NCBI RefSeq assembly: GCF_016313185.1
Contig: NZ_CP066218.1
Span: forward strand, 2,604,001 to 2,668,000
From: Mycolicibacterium baixiangningiae
GTDB taxonomy: Bacteria; Actinomycetota; Actinomycetes; Mycobacteriales; Mycobacteriaceae
Direction of reading: 5' to 3'
Length of the DNA stretch: 64,000 nt
The translations under genes were made by a program, and so were the position numbers. The notes beneath the pieces are model-generated. The model did no database searches. It was not told the DNA's origin and was given only the letters and a program-made list of their open reading frames with translations. Within the stretch, counting starts at the first letter, position 1; every line of letters starts with the position of its first letter. Shown piece by piece: positions 34,204-44,349 of the stretch.

Positions 34204-37200
34204 ATGAGCGGTTCAGACGGGCGGTCCTCGGGGTCCTTTGTTCACCTGCATAACCACACCGAGTATTCGATGCTGGACGGTGCGGCGAAGGTCAAGCCGA
34301 TGCTCGCCGAGGCGCAGCGCCTCGAGATGCCCGCGATCGGCATGACCGACCACGGAAACATGTTCGGGGCCAGCGAGTTCTACAACGCGGCCACCGACGT
34401 CGGCATCACGCCGATCATCGGTATCGAGGCCTACATCGCCCCGGCGTCGCGCTTCGACACCAAACGCGTCCTGTGGGGCGATCCGAGCCAGAAATCGGAC
34501 GACGTCTCCGGCAGCGGGTCCTACACCCACATGACGATGGTCGCCGAGAACGCGACCGGTTTGCGCAACCTGTTCAGGCTGTCCTCACTGGCCTCGTTCG
34601 AGGGCCAACTCGGCAAGTGGTCGCGGATGGACGCCGAGATCATCGCCGAACACGCCGAGGGCATCATCGCCACCACCGGGTGCCCGTCCGGCGAGGTGCA
34701 GACGCGGCTGCGGCTGGGTCACCGGCGTGAGGCGTTGGAAGCGGCCGCCAAGTGGCGCGAGATCTTCGGGCCGCAGAACTTCTTCCTCGAGATCATGGAC
34801 CACGGCCTCGACATCGAACGCCGGGTGCGGGAAGGCCTGCTCGAGCTCGGCCAGAAGCTCGGCATCCCGCCGCTGGCGACCAACGACTGCCACTACGTCA
34901 CCCGCGAGGCGGCCCAGAACCACGAAGCGCTGCTGTGCATCCAGACCGGTAAGACGCTGTCGGATCCCACCCGCTTCAAATTCGACGGCGACGGTTACTA
35001 CCTGAAGTCGGCGGCCGAGATGCGCGCGCTGTGGGACAAGGAGGTGCCCGGCGCGTGTGATTCGACGCTGCTGATCGCCGAGCGCGTACAGCCCTACACC
35101 GAGGTGTGGCAACCGCGCGACCGGATGCCGGTGTTCCCGGTGCCCGAGGGACACGATCAGGGTTCGTGGCTGCATCACGAGGTGATGGCAGGGCTGCAGC
35201 GCCGTTTTCCGGGGGCGGTCGGCCAGAATTACCTCGAGCGCGCCGAATTCGAGATCAAGGTCATCTGCGACAAGGGCTTCCCGGCCTACTTCCTGATCGT
35301 CGCCGACCTCATCAACTACGCGAAGTCGGTCGACATCCGGGTCGGTCCGGGCCGCGGCTCGGCGGCCGGGTCGCTGGTGGCCTACGCGCTGGGTATCACC
35401 AACATCGACCCGATCCCGCACGGCCTGCTGTTCGAGCGATTCCTCAACCCGGAGCGCCCGTCGGCGCCCGATATCGACATCGACTTCGACGACCGGCGCC
35501 GCGGCGAGATGCTGCGGTATGCGGCCAACAAGTGGGGTAGCGACCGCGTCGCGCAGGTCATCACCTTCGGCACCATCAAAACCAAGGCCGCACTGAAGGA
35601 TTCGGCCCGCGTGCACTACGGACAGCCGGGCTTCGCGATCGCCGACCGGATCACCAAGGCGCTGCCGCCGCCGATCATGGCCAAGGACATCCCGGTGTCG
35701 GGCATCACCGACCCCACCCACGAGCGGTACAAGGAAGCCGCCGAGGTCCGCGCGCTGATCGACACCGACCCCGACGTGCGGACCATCTACGAGACCGCCC
35801 GTGGCCTCGAAGGGCTGGTGCGCAACGCGGGGGTGCACGCCTGCGCGGTGATCATGAGCTCCGAGCCGCTGATCGACGCCATCCCGCTGTGGCGCCGCCC
35901 GCAGGACGGCGCGGTGATCAGCGGCTGGGACTATCCCTCGTGTGAGGCCATCGGCCTGCTGAAGATGGATTTCCTCGGGCTGCGGAACCTTACGATCATC
36001 GGCGACTGCATCGAGAACATCAAGGCCAACCGCGGCGTCGAGGTGGATCTCGAGTCGCTGGCGCTCGACGACCCCAAGGCCTACGAACTGCTCGGCCGCG
36101 GTGACACGCTCGGCGTGTTCCAGCTCGACGGCGGGCCGATGCGCGATCTGCTGCGGCGCATGCAGCCCACCGAGTTCAACGACATCGTCGCGGTGCTGGC
36201 GCTGTACCGGCCCGGACCCATGGGCATGAACGCCCACAACGACTACGCCGACCGCAAGAACGGCCGCCAGGCCATCAAGCCGATTCACCCCGAACTCGAG
36301 GAACCGCTCAAGGAGATCCTCTCCGAGACCCACGGCCTGATCGTCTACCAAGAGCAGATCATGTTCATCGCCCAGAAGGTCGCCTCGTACACGATGGGCA
36401 AGGCCGACGCGCTGCGAAAAGCCATGGGCAAGAAGAAGCTCGAGGTGCTCGAGGCCGAGTACAAGGGCTTCCAGGAGGGGATGACAGCCAACGGGTTCTC
36501 GCCGGCGGCGGTGAAGGCGTTGTGGGACACCATCCTCCCGTTCGCCGGGTACGCGTTCAACAAGTCGCACGCCGCCGGCTACGGCCTGGTGTCGTACTGG
36601 ACGGCGTATCTGAAGGCCAACTACCCGGCCGAGTACATGGCGGGCCTGCTCACCTCGGTCGGCGACGACAAGGACAAGGCCGCGGTGTACCTGGCCGACT
36701 GCCGCCGGCTGGGGATCACGGTGCTTCCGCCCGACGTCAACGAGTCGGTGCAGAACTTCGCCTCGGTGGGTAACGACATCCGGTTCGGTCTAGGTGCCGT
36801 GCGCAACGTCGGCGCCAACGTCGTTGCCTCGCTGGTCAATACGCGCACCGAAAAAGGCAAGTACACCGACTTCTCGGACTACCTGAACAAGATCGACATC
36901 GCCGCCTGCAACAAGAAGGTGACGGAGTCGCTGATCAAGGCGGGCGCGTTCGATTCGCTCGGCCATCCCCGCAAAGGCCTGTTCCTGGTCCACACCGACG
37001 CCGTCGATTCGGTGCTGGGCACCAAGAAGGCCGAGGCGATGGGGCAGTTCGACCTGTTCGGGGGCGCCGACACCGCCTCCGATTCCGTGTTCACCATCAA
37101 GGTGCCCGAGGATGAGTGGGAAGACAAGCACAAGCTGGCCCTCGAGCGGGAGATGCTCGGGCTCTACGTGTCCGGTCACCCGCTCAACGGTGTGGCGCAC

Positions 37201-37755
37201 CTGCTCGCCAACCAGGTCGATACCCAGATTCCGGCGATCCTCGACGGCGACGTGGCCAACGAGGCGCAGGTGCTCGTCGGGGGAATCCTGGCCTCGGTCA
37301 ACCGCCGGGTGAACAAGAACGGATTGCCCTGGGCCTCGGCGCAATTGGAGGATCTCACCGGCGGTATCGAGGTGCTGTTCTTCCCGCAGACCTACTCGGT
37401 GTTCGGCGCGGAGATCGCCGATGACGTGGTGGTGCTGGTCAAGGCGAAGGTGGCCGCCCGCGACGATCGCATCGCGCTCATCGCCCATGAACTCGTGGTC
37501 CCGGACTTCTCGAGTGCCCAGGCCGATCGGCCGCTGGCGGTCAGCCTGCCGACCCGCCAGTGCACGGTCGACAAGGTCACCGCGCTCAAACAGGTGCTGG
37601 CCCGCCACCCCGGCACGTCGCAGGTTCACCTGCGGTTGATCAGCGGAGAGCGGATCACCACCCTGGAGCTGGATCAGTCGCTGCGGGTGACGCCGTCGTC
37701 GGCGTTGATGGGGGATCTCAAGGCGCTGCTGGGTCCGGGATGCCTGGGCGGATGA
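34204..37755 (+). CDS. dnaE1: DNA polymerase III alpha subunit
   Basis: Replicative DNA polymerase, 1183 residues. The N-terminal PHP domain begins [15 protein letters not shown] (about 11-25) with metal-binding histidines intact; in mycobacteria this domain is the proofreading exonuclease. The polymerase motif PDIDIDFDD has catalytic D423 and D425. The tandem helix-hairpin-helix and OB domains occupy about 870-1080, with [18 protein letters not shown] in the OB fold. Length and order match DnaE1 (Rv1547), not the shorter mutagenic DnaE2. Confidence 0.97.
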   Translation: MSGSDGRSSGSFVHLHNHTEYSMLDGAAKVKPMLAEAQRLEMPAIGMTDHGNMFGASEFYNAATDVGITPIIGIEAYIAPASRFDTKRVLWGDPSQKSDDVSGSGSYTHMTMVAENATGLRNLFRLSSLASFEGQLGKWSRMDAEIIAEHAEGIIATTGCPSGEVQTRLRLGHRREALEAAAKWREIFGPQNFFLEIMDHGLDIERRVREGLLELGQKLGIPPLATNDCHYVTREAAQNHEALLCIQTGKTLSDPTRFKFDGDGYYLKSAAEMRALWDKEVPGACDSTLLIAERVQPYTEVWQPRDRMPVFPVPEGHDQGSWLHHEVMAGLQRRFPGAVGQNYLERAEFEIKVICDKGFPAYFLIVADLINYAKSVDIRVGPGRGSAAGSLVAYALGITNIDPIPHGLLFERFLNPERPSAPDIDIDFDDRRRGEMLRYAANKWGSDRVAQVITFGTIKTKAALKDSARVHYGQPGFAIADRITKALPPPIMAKDIPVSGITDPTHERYKEAAEVRALIDTDPDVRTIYETARGLEGLVRNAGVHACAVIMSSEPLIDAIPLWRRPQDGAVISGWDYPSCEAIGLLKMDFLGLRNLTIIGDCIENIKANRGVEVDLESLALDDPKAYELLGRGDTLGVFQLDGGPMRDLLRRMQPTEFNDIVAVLALYRPGPMGMNAHNDYADRKNGRQAIKPIHPELEEPLKEILSETHGLIVYQEQIMFIAQKVASYTMGKADALRKAMGKKKLEVLEAEYKGFQEGMTANGFSPAAVKALWDTILPFAGYAFNKSHAAGYGLVSYWTAYLKANYPAEYMAGLLTSVGDDKDKAAVYLADCRRLGITVLPPDVNESVQNFASVGNDIRFGLGAVRNVGANVVASLVNTRTEKGKYTDFSDYLNKIDIAACNKKVTESLIKAGAFDSLGHPRKGLFLVHTDAVDSVLGTKKAEAMGQFDLFGGADTASDSVFTIKVPEDEWEDKHKLALEREMLGLYVSGHPLNGVAHLLANQVDTQIPAILDGDVANEAQVLVGGILASVNRRVNKNGLPWASAQLEDLTGGIEVLFFPQTYSVFGAEIADDVVVLVKAKVAARDDRIALIAHELVVPDFSSAQADRPLAVSLPTRQCTVDKVTALKQVLARHPGTSQVHLRLISGERITTLELDQSLRVTPSSALMGDLKALLGPGCLGG

Positions 37756-37765
37756 GGCCGACGGG

Positions 37766-38176
37766 ATGACCCACCCGGAATCGCGGCAGATCACCGTCTG
37801 GATCGCTGCCCCGCCGGACGTCGTGTACGACCTCGCTGCCGACCCGCAGACCTGGCCCAGATGGGCGGCCGGGCTGGCGCAGGGCGGGCTGCGGCAGTCC
37901 GAGCGGGGGTGGGTCGCCGACTCGCCGATGGGCGAGGTGGTCGTCGAGTTCTCACCGGCCAACGCGTTCGGCGTGCTCGACCACGTGGTGCGGATGCCGT
38001 CGGGCGAAGCCGTCTACAACCCGCTGCGGGTGGTGCCCGCCGGGCCGGGGGAGTCGCGGTGCGAGGTGGTGTTCAGCCTGCGCAGGCGTGCCGAGATGAC
38101 CGACGAGGAGTTCGAACAGGACGCGGCCGCGGTGGCCGCCGATCTCGAGACGCTCCGGGGACTCGTCGAGGACTAG
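37766..38176 (+). CDS. SRPBCC-superfamily (polyketide cyclase/START-like) protein
   Basis: A 136-residue hydrophobic-pocket protein: ITVWIAAPPDVVYDLAADPQ at the N terminus and WPRWAAG are typical of SRPBCC folds, followed by strands and a long C-terminal helix. Such proteins bind lipids or small hydrophobic molecules; function here is unknown. It starts 10 nt after dnaE1 and ends 4 nt into the convergent small membrane protein gene. Confidence 0.75.
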   Translation: MTHPESRQITVWIAAPPDVVYDLAADPQTWPRWAAGLAQGGLRQSERGWVADSPMGEVVVEFSPANAFGVLDHVVRMPSGEAVYNPLRVVPAGPGESRCEVVFSLRRRAEMTDEEFEQDAAAVAADLETLRGLVED

Positions 38177-38403
38177 CGGCGGCTGGAGCAGAAGACGCTG
38201 AAGCCCAGCCAGCTGACGGTGGCAGCGCCGGCCGCAGACAGCACGGCGGGGGCGGCGCTCATCGTCAACGCGCCCACGACCATGAAGGCGGCAATGCCGA
38301 CGATCAGGGCGATCACCTTGTAGGCCGGCCACGGAACACCGGCGACACTCACGTCGCACGCCGCGCGAGCGACGGTCGAGCGAAAGTTTCCGGCCGTGGT
38401 CAT
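38173..38403 (-). CDS. Small two-helix membrane protein
   Basis: A 76-residue protein with two hydrophobic segments (about 28-47 and 52-70) and an N-terminal cytosolic stretch. Not recognised. Support for it being real comes from the TATCGT -10 box (38411-38416) placed 7 nt before ATG 38403 on the minus strand, with a TTGGCC -35 candidate 18 nt further up. Confidence 0.6.
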   Translation of the reverse strand: MTTAGNFRSTVARAACDVSVAGVPWPAYKVIALIVGIAAFMVVGALTMSAAPAVLSAAGAATVSWLGFSVFCSSRR

Positions 38404-38490
38404 GACGTCAACGATACCTCTCAACAAAGGTTTCGGCCAACCGAAACTCCAGATCAGGACGACTCTCTGGTACCCGCCTAAGCTGGTTTC
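38404..38490. promoter_or_regulatory. Divergent leaderless promoters
   Basis: Minus strand: TATCGT (38411-38416) then 7 nt then ATG 38403. Plus strand: TAAGCT (38479-38484) then 6 nt then ATG 38491. No ribosome sites are visible for either gene. Confidence 0.55.
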
Positions 38491-38928
38491 ATGCCACTCA
38501 CCGGAGAATATGAACCCAGCACCTCGGATTGGGCCCGCGAACAGGCCGAGAAGTTCGTGGAATCGGGCGGAACCGAGGCCACCGAACTCAACGGTATGCC
38601 GATCATCCTGCTGACCACCGTCGGCGCCAAGAGCGGCAAGGTGCGCAAGACCCCGCTGATGCGCGTCGAGCACCAGGGCGAATACGCCGTCGTCGCATCG
38701 CTCGGCGGCGCCCCCAAGCACCCGGTCTGGTATTTCAACATCAAGAAGAACCCGCGGGTCGAACTGCAGGACCAGACCGTCACCAAGGAGTACGACGCGC
38801 GCGAGGTGTTCGGCGAGGAAAAGGCCGAATGGTGGGAGCGGGCGGTCGAGGCCTACCCCGATTACGCCGACTACCAGAAGAAGACCGAGCGGGAGATACC
38901 GGTCTTCGTGCTCACTCCGGTCGAGTGA
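38491..38928 (+). CDS. F420/deazaflavin-dependent nitroreductase-family protein
   Basis: A 145-residue protein of the Ddn/FDOR-A family that uses the deazaflavin cofactor F420. The family pattern is clear: [26 protein letters not shown] with the SGxxRxTPL block, then [17 protein letters not shown] and a Trp/Tyr-rich C terminus. It corresponds by order to Rv1558, directly before ilvA. The substrate is unknown; relatives reduce quinones and some nitroimidazoles. The start is supported by the TAAGCT -10 box. Confidence 0.88.
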   Translation: MPLTGEYEPSTSDWAREQAEKFVESGGTEATELNGMPIILLTTVGAKSGKVRKTPLMRVEHQGEYAVVASLGGAPKHPVWYFNIKKNPRVELQDQTVTKEYDAREVFGEEKAEWWERAVEAYPDYADYQKKTEREIPVFVLTPVE

Positions 38929-38971
38929 AACCCGCTGTACCGGCGAAACGCGCCAGTGGCACCATTGAGCG

Positions 38972-40252
38972 GTGTCCGCTGAACTGAGCCAGCCCGCCCG
39001 TACGTCGCCGATCACCGCGGCCGACATCGACGAGGCGGCTCAGCGCATTGTGGACGTCGTCGTCCGCACCCCGCTGCAGTACTCCGAGCGGTTGTCGGAG
39101 GTCACCGGCGCGCAGGTCTACCTCAAACGCGAAGACCTGCAGGCCGTGCGCTCCTACAAGCTCCGGGGCGCGTTCAACCTGCTCTCGCAGCTCACCGAGG
39201 CGGAGATTGCCGCAGGGGTGGTCTGCTCGTCGGCCGGCAACCACGGTCAGGGCTTCGCGATGGCGTGCCGGACGATGGGCATCAAAGGACGGGTCTACGT
39301 CCCGGCGAAGACGCCGAAGCAGAAGCGGGATCGCATCCGCTATCACGGCCGCGAGTTCATCGAGTTGATCGCCGTCGGGGCGACTTACGATCTGGCCGCC
39401 GCGGCGGCGATCGACGACGTCGCGCGCACCGGTGCCACGCTGGTCCCGCCGTATGACGACGTGCGGACCATGGCGGGGCAGGGCACGATCGCCCCCGAGA
39501 TCCTCGACGAACTCGACGCCGAACCGGATCTGGTGGTCGTCCCGGTGGGTGGCGGCGGCTGCATCGCCGGCATCACCACCTATCTGGCCGAGCGCACGTC
39601 GAACACCGCGGTGCTGGGCGTGGAGCCGGCGGGCGCGGCGTCGATGATCGCGGCGCTGACCGCCGGTGAGCCGGTGACCCTCGATCACGCCGACCAGTTC
39701 GTCGACGGGGCAGCGGTCAACCGGGCGGGGCGCCTCCCGTTCGCGGCGTTGCGCGCCGCGGGGGACATGGTGTCGATGACCGCCGTCGACGAGGGCGCGG
39801 TCTGCACCGCGATGCTCGACCTCTACCAGAACGAGGGCATCATCGCCGAGCCCGCCGGCGCGCTGTCGGTCGCTGGGCTGCTCGAGTCGACGGTCGAACC
39901 GGGCTCCACGGTCGTCTGCCTGATCTCCGGTGGCAACAACGACGTGTCGCGCTACGGCGAGATCCTGGAGCGCTCGCTGGTGCACCTCGGGCTCAAGCAC
40001 TACTTCCTGGTCGACTTTCCGCAGGAGCCCGGCGCGCTGCGGCGGTTCCTCGACGACGTGCTCGGGCCGAACGACGACATCACCCTGTTCGAGTACGTCA
40101 AGCGCAACAACCGGGAGACGGGGGAGGCGCTGGTCGGCATCGAGCTGGGATCCGCCGCCGACTTCGACGGTCTGCTGGCGCGCATGCGTGCCTCCGACAT
40201 GCACGTCGAAGCGCTGGAGCCGGGTTCGCCGGCCTACCGCTACCTTCTCTAG
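38972..40252 (+). CDS. ilvA: Threonine dehydratase (biosynthetic)
   Basis: PLP enzyme converting threonine to 2-oxobutanoate, first step of isoleucine synthesis. 426 residues from GTG 38972. PLP lysine K63 is in RSYKLRGAF; a phosphate-binding GGGGC loop is near 192. A C-terminal ACT-like domain (about 330-426) would carry isoleucine feedback. No leucine/isoleucine attenuator is visible in the 43-nt upstream gap. It is followed by a long hairpin terminator. Confidence 0.95.
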   Translation: MSAELSQPARTSPITAADIDEAAQRIVDVVVRTPLQYSERLSEVTGAQVYLKREDLQAVRSYKLRGAFNLLSQLTEAEIAAGVVCSSAGNHGQGFAMACRTMGIKGRVYVPAKTPKQKRDRIRYHGREFIELIAVGATYDLAAAAAIDDVARTGATLVPPYDDVRTMAGQGTIAPEILDELDAEPDLVVVPVGGGGCIAGITTYLAERTSNTAVLGVEPAGAASMIAALTAGEPVTLDHADQFVDGAAVNRAGRLPFAALRAAGDMVSMTAVDEGAVCTAMLDLYQNEGIIAEPAGALSVAGLLESTVEPGSTVVCLISGGNNDVSRYGEILERSLVHLGLKHYFLVDFPQEPGALRRFLDDVLGPNDDITLFEYVKRNNRETGEALVGIELGSAADFDGLLARMRASDMHVEALEPGSPAYRYLL

Positions 40253-40263
40253 CGACTTTCCTG

Positions 40264-40325
40264 CGCGAGCAGACACAGAATCGCCCTCTCCCGCGCGGGA
40301 AGGGGCGATTCTGTGTCTGCTCGCG
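40264..40325. terminator. Bidirectional hairpin between convergent ilvA and treZ
   Basis: Two perfectly complementary 23-nt arms, 40264-40286 (starting CGCGAGCAGACACAG) and 40303-40325, enclose a 16-nt loop that itself contains TCCCGCGCGGGA. It sits 12 nt after the ilvA stop and 16 nt before the treZ stop. There is no clear U-run on either side, as is usual for mycobacterial terminators. The stem is unusually long and has no mismatch. Confidence 0.8.
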
Positions 40326-40340
40326 GTGGGCGGGAGTGCC

Positions 40341-42065
40341 TCAGCCGGTCCGCACGATCGCGAACGAGTGCCCGTCGATGCGGGTGCCGTCGCCGTCGGC
40401 CGCCGGTTCACCCCACGCCAGCACCACGTCACCGGCCACGGGCACCGTCACCGCTTCGGTGCCGAGGTTGCAGGCGATCGACAGGCCGCCGCGGTGCAAC
40501 ACGATCCAGCGCTGGGCCTCGTCGAAGTCGACCTGCATGTGGTCCAGCCACGGGTCGGCCAGGTCGGGTTCGTTGTGCCGCAACGCGATCAGGTCCCGGT
40601 AGAGCCCACGCAACCGGCCGTGGTCGCCCTCGTCGATCTCGTCCCACTTGAGCTTCGACCGCAGGAAGGTCTGCGGATCCTGCGGGTCCGGAATCTCGTC
40701 GGCGTCCCACCCGTGTTCGGCGAACTCCTTCTTGCGCCCCTCCGCGGTCGCCCGGGCCAGCTCCGGCTCCGGATGGCTGCTGAAGAATTGGAACGGTGAC
40801 GACGAGCCCCACTCCTCACCCATGAAGAGCATTGCCGTATAGGGCGATCCGAGTGCGAGGGCGGCCTTCACCGCGAGCTGGCCGGTGTCGAGGTTCTGCG
40901 ACGGCCGGTCGCCGATGGCCCGGTTGCCCACCTGATCGTGAGTGAGCGTGTAGGCGAGCAGGCGCGTGGCCGGGATGGTGGCGGTGTCCAGCGGGCGGCC
41001 GTGGCGACGGTGCCGGAACGTCGAGTACGTCCCGGCGTGGAAGTAGCCGTTGCGCAGGGTCTGCGCCAGCGCCTCGACGCTGCCCCAGTCGCCGTAGTAG
41101 CCCTGGGTCTCGCCCGATACCGCGGCGTGGATCGCGTGGTGGATGTCGTCGTCCCACTGTGCGGTCATACCGAGGCCGCCCTGATCACGCGGGGTGATCA
41201 GTCGCGGGTCGTTCATGTCGCTCTCCGCGACCAGCGACAGGGGACGGCCGAGTTCGCTTGCCAGCGCATCGGTTTCGGCGGACAGCTCCTCGAGGATGTG
41301 GATCGCGGTGGTGTCGACCAGGGCGTGCACCGCGTCAAGGCGCAGCCCGTCGGCGTGGAAGTCACGCATCCACCGCAGCGCGCAGTCGAGGATGTAGCGG
41401 CGGACCTCGTCGGCGCCGGCGTCGGTGATGTTGATCGACTCACCCCACGGGTTGCTGCCCGACGACAGGTACGGCCCGAACTTCGGCAGATAGTTGCCCG
41501 ACGGCCCGAGGTGGTTGAACACCGCATCGATGAGCACGCCGAGCCCGCGGCTGTGGCAGGCGTCGATCAGCCGGATCAGTGCGTCGGGGCCGCCGTACGG
41601 TTCGTGCACGGCATACCAGAGCACGCCGTCGTACCCCCAGCCGTGCGTACCGCCGAACGCGTTCACCGGCATGAGTTCGACGAAGTCGACGCCGAGGTCC
41701 ACGAGGTAGTCGAGCTTGTCGATCGCGGCGTCGAACGTGCCCTCGGGTGTGAAAGTGCCGGTGTGCAGTTCGTAAATGACTGCGCCCTCGATCGAGCGTC
41801 CCGCCCACGCATCGTCGGTCCACGCGTCGGGCGCAGGCCGCCACAGCTGTGAGCGTTCGTGCACGCCGTCGGGTTGGCGCGCCGAGCGGGGATCGGGCAG
41901 CACCTTCGGATCGTCGTCGAGCACGAAGCCGTACCGGGTGTCCGGTGCGGCGTCCACCTCGGCGCGCCACCACCCGTCATCGCCGCGCATCATCGGGTGC
42001 AGTGTCCCGTCGACGTCGAGCTGGACGCGCTCGGGAAGCGGCGCCCACACCGCGAATTCAGGCAT
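40341..42065 (-). CDS. treZ: Maltooligosyltrehalose trehalohydrolase
   Basis: GH13 enzyme that releases trehalose from maltooligosyltrehalose. ATG 42065 (MPEFAVWAPLPERV) gives 574 residues and matches the usual TreZ start; the GTG at 42071 is an alternative. An N-terminal carbohydrate-binding domain (1-95) precedes the catalytic barrel. The nucleophile block is DGLRLDAVHAL, the acid block LVAESD, and the third acid is in LTHDQVGN. It overlaps treY by 8 nt, last gene of the treX-treY-treZ run. Confidence 0.95.
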   Translation of the reverse strand: MPEFAVWAPLPERVQLDVDGTLHPMMRGDDGWWRAEVDAAPDTRYGFVLDDDPKVLPDPRSARQPDGVHERSQLWRPAPDAWTDDAWAGRSIEGAVIYELHTGTFTPEGTFDAAIDKLDYLVDLGVDFVELMPVNAFGGTHGWGYDGVLWYAVHEPYGGPDALIRLIDACHSRGLGVLIDAVFNHLGPSGNYLPKFGPYLSSGSNPWGESINITDAGADEVRRYILDCALRWMRDFHADGLRLDAVHALVDTTAIHILEELSAETDALASELGRPLSLVAESDMNDPRLITPRDQGGLGMTAQWDDDIHHAIHAAVSGETQGYYGDWGSVEALAQTLRNGYFHAGTYSTFRHRRHGRPLDTATIPATRLLAYTLTHDQVGNRAIGDRPSQNLDTGQLAVKAALALGSPYTAMLFMGEEWGSSSPFQFFSSHPEPELARATAEGRKKEFAEHGWDADEIPDPQDPQTFLRSKLKWDEIDEGDHGRLRGLYRDLIALRHNEPDLADPWLDHMQVDFDEAQRWIVLHRGGLSIACNLGTEAVTVPVAGDVVLAWGEPAADGDGTRIDGHSFAIVRTG

Positions 42066-44349
42066 GGTCACGCTCCAATAGCACGGTGGGGAGTTCGGCG
42101 AACAGATCGGCCGCGGTCACGGTGCCGGTGTACCGCCTGCCGGTGATGCGGTCGGTCCAGCTGCCGTCGGGAAGGGTCAGTTCGGTGTCACCCCAACCTC
42201 TTTCGTGCAGCTGCACCGTGTGGCGGCTGACGGCGGTGAGCACGTCGTCACCGCGCAGGAAGGCCACCACGTGGTCGGCGGCCGCACCGCGGGCGAGCAC
42301 CGGGGTGTAACCGCCCTCGAGGAAGCTCGCCGGCCGGTCGCGGCGCACGCGCAGCGCGGCGTGCACCACCCGCATCTTCGGATGCCGCAAACCCGAAAGT
42401 TCGGCCCGGCGTGCCGCGTAGTCGACCGGTCGGCGGTTGTCCGGGTCCACCAGGCTGTCCTCCCACAGTTCGGTGCCCTGGTAGACGTCGGGCACCCCGG
42501 GTCCGGTCAGCGCCAGCAGCTTCTGTCCGAGGCTGTCGTTGCGGGCGTGCGGGTCGAGTTGCTCGACCAGGCCGGTGAGTTCGACCGCGACCGGACCGTC
42601 GATGACGCTGTCCAGCCACGCGTGCACACCGGATTCGAATTCGGTGTCCGGGTCATTCCAGGTGGTGTGGGTGGCCGCTTCGCGAATCGCTTTCTCGGCG
42701 TAGGCGTGCAACCGCATCCGCAGCTCATCGGTCACCACCCCGTCGACCGGCCAGACGCCGAACACGTTCTGCAGCAGGAACAGTCCGGTCGCGGAGTCGG
42801 GCGGCGGGGTGCGCTGTGCCCATGCCTCGACGTACTGCGCCCACAGCGACGGCACCTGGGACAGCACGCCGATGCGGGCCCGCACGTCCTCACCGCGTTT
42901 GGTGTCGTGGGTCGACAGCGTGGTCATCGCATGCGGCCACATCGCGGCCCTGGTGGCGGCGCGCTGGTGGAACTCCGCCGCGGAGACGCCGAACCACTCG
43001 GGTTCGCCGCCGACCTCGTTGAGCGACACCAGGCGGGCGTCCCGGTAGAACAGGCAGTCCTCCATGGCCTTCGCGGTGGCCGCACCGCACAGCTGCTGGA
43101 ACCGCGCCGCGGTCTCCCGGCTGGCCGACAGCGCCGACGAGACGATCTGCAGTGCCGGGGCGAAATGCGGCTGCTCCGATAGTGTTTCGGCGATCGCTAC
43201 CGGTAGCACCGTGGACAGCGCCGGATAGTCGGACCGGTACACCCCCAGATGGCTGATCACCGCGGCGACCGCGGCGGGCAGCTCGGGATGGTCCTGGCCG
43301 GTGGCGGCGACGATCGTGCGACACAGCCGGGCCAGCTCGCTGCCCAGCGTGGTGGTCACCGCCTCGACTTTCAGCGCCCGCGCGGTCCGCGGCGTCGCGG
43401 CGTAGTCGACGCCGGTGGACTCGTAGAGCGTGCTGAGCGCTTGCGCGCCGGCGGGATCGATGAGCACACCGCCGACCTCGCGCAGCGCGTCGTAACCGGT
43501 GGTGCCGGCGACCGGAAGCGTGGGGTCCAACGGTTCGTCGACGGCGAGGATCTTCTCGATGACGATCCACGCCTGCGGGCCGACGAGTTCGCGCAGCCAG
43601 ACCAGATAGCCGGCCGGATCGGACAATCCGTCCGGATGGTCGATGCGGATGCCGTCGACGAGGTCGTCGGTGAACCACCGCTTGACCTCGGTGTGCGTCG
43701 CCTCGAACACCGCGGGGTCCTCCTGGCGCAGCCCGGCCAGGGAGGTGATCGAGAAGAACCGGCGGTATCCGCAGATGCCGCGCTTCCACCCGATCAGCCG
43801 GTAGTGCTGGCGGTCGTGCACCTCCGCACCTGTTCCGTCACCGGTGCCCGGGGCGATCGGGAACACCAGATCGCCCAACCGCAGCGTGTCGCCCTCCACG
43901 GTGAGATCCGCCACGTCCCCGTCGGATCCGAGCACGGGCAACACGATTCGGCCGTCCGGGTCGAGGGTCCAATCGACGTCGAAATAGTCGGCGTTTGCGG
44001 AGCCGCGGCCATGGGTGAGCAGATCCCACCACCACCGATTCTGGGTCGGCACGTCCACACCGACGTGGTTGGGCACGATGTCCACGACCAGCCCCAGCCC
44101 GCGGGCCTTGGCCGCCGCCGACAGCGACGCGAGCGCCTCGGCGCCACCGAGCGCCGCCGACACGGTCGTGGGATCGGTGACGTCGTAACCGTGGGTGGAA
44201 CCCTCGACCGCGGTCAGGATCGGCGAGAGATACAGGTGCGAGACGCCCAGGTCGTCGAGATAGTCCACCAGCGCTTCGGCGTCGGCGAGGGTGAACGCGT
44301 CACCGCGCATCTGCAGTCGGTAAGTCGACAGCACGGGTCGGGCGGCCAT
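42058..44349 (-). CDS. treY: Maltooligosyltrehalose synthase
   Basis: GH13 transglycosylase turning the reducing end of maltodextrin into a trehalosyl unit. ATG 44349 overlaps the treX stop (TGATG) and gives 763 residues, close to the M. tuberculosis enzyme. Early motifs are STYRLQ and YLSPIL. The catalytic block is DGIRIDHPDGL and an IVIEKIL glutamate follows. With TreZ and TreX it forms the glycogen-to-trehalose pathway; trehalose would also feed the acyltrehalose-type glycolipid of the left region. Confidence 0.95.
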   Translation of the reverse strand: MAARPVLSTYRLQMRGDAFTLADAEALVDYLDDLGVSHLYLSPILTAVEGSTHGYDVTDPTTVSAALGGAEALASLSAAAKARGLGLVVDIVPNHVGVDVPTQNRWWWDLLTHGRGSANADYFDVDWTLDPDGRIVLPVLGSDGDVADLTVEGDTLRLGDLVFPIAPGTGDGTGAEVHDRQHYRLIGWKRGICGYRRFFSITSLAGLRQEDPAVFEATHTEVKRWFTDDLVDGIRIDHPDGLSDPAGYLVWLRELVGPQAWIVIEKILAVDEPLDPTLPVAGTTGYDALREVGGVLIDPAGAQALSTLYESTGVDYAATPRTARALKVEAVTTTLGSELARLCRTIVAATGQDHPELPAAVAAVISHLGVYRSDYPALSTVLPVAIAETLSEQPHFAPALQIVSSALSASRETAARFQQLCGAATAKAMEDCLFYRDARLVSLNEVGGEPEWFGVSAAEFHQRAATRAAMWPHAMTTLSTHDTKRGEDVRARIGVLSQVPSLWAQYVEAWAQRTPPPDSATGLFLLQNVFGVWPVDGVVTDELRMRLHAYAEKAIREAATHTTWNDPDTEFESGVHAWLDSVIDGPVAVELTGLVEQLDPHARNDSLGQKLLALTGPGVPDVYQGTELWEDSLVDPDNRRPVDYAARRAELSGLRHPKMRVVHAALRVRRDRPASFLEGGYTPVLARGAAADHVVAFLRGDDVLTAVSRHTVQLHERGWGDTELTLPDGSWTDRITGRRYTGTVTAADLFAELPTVLLERDHA

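Noticed and set aside
34585..36570. 661-codon open frame on the minus strand inside dnaE1
   Set aside because: Entirely antisense to dnaE1 polymerase coding sequence with no recognisable domain.
40264..40325. Hairpin as a CRISPR-like or IS end repeat
   Set aside because: It is a single inverted repeat between convergent genes with no direct repeats, transposase or target duplication.
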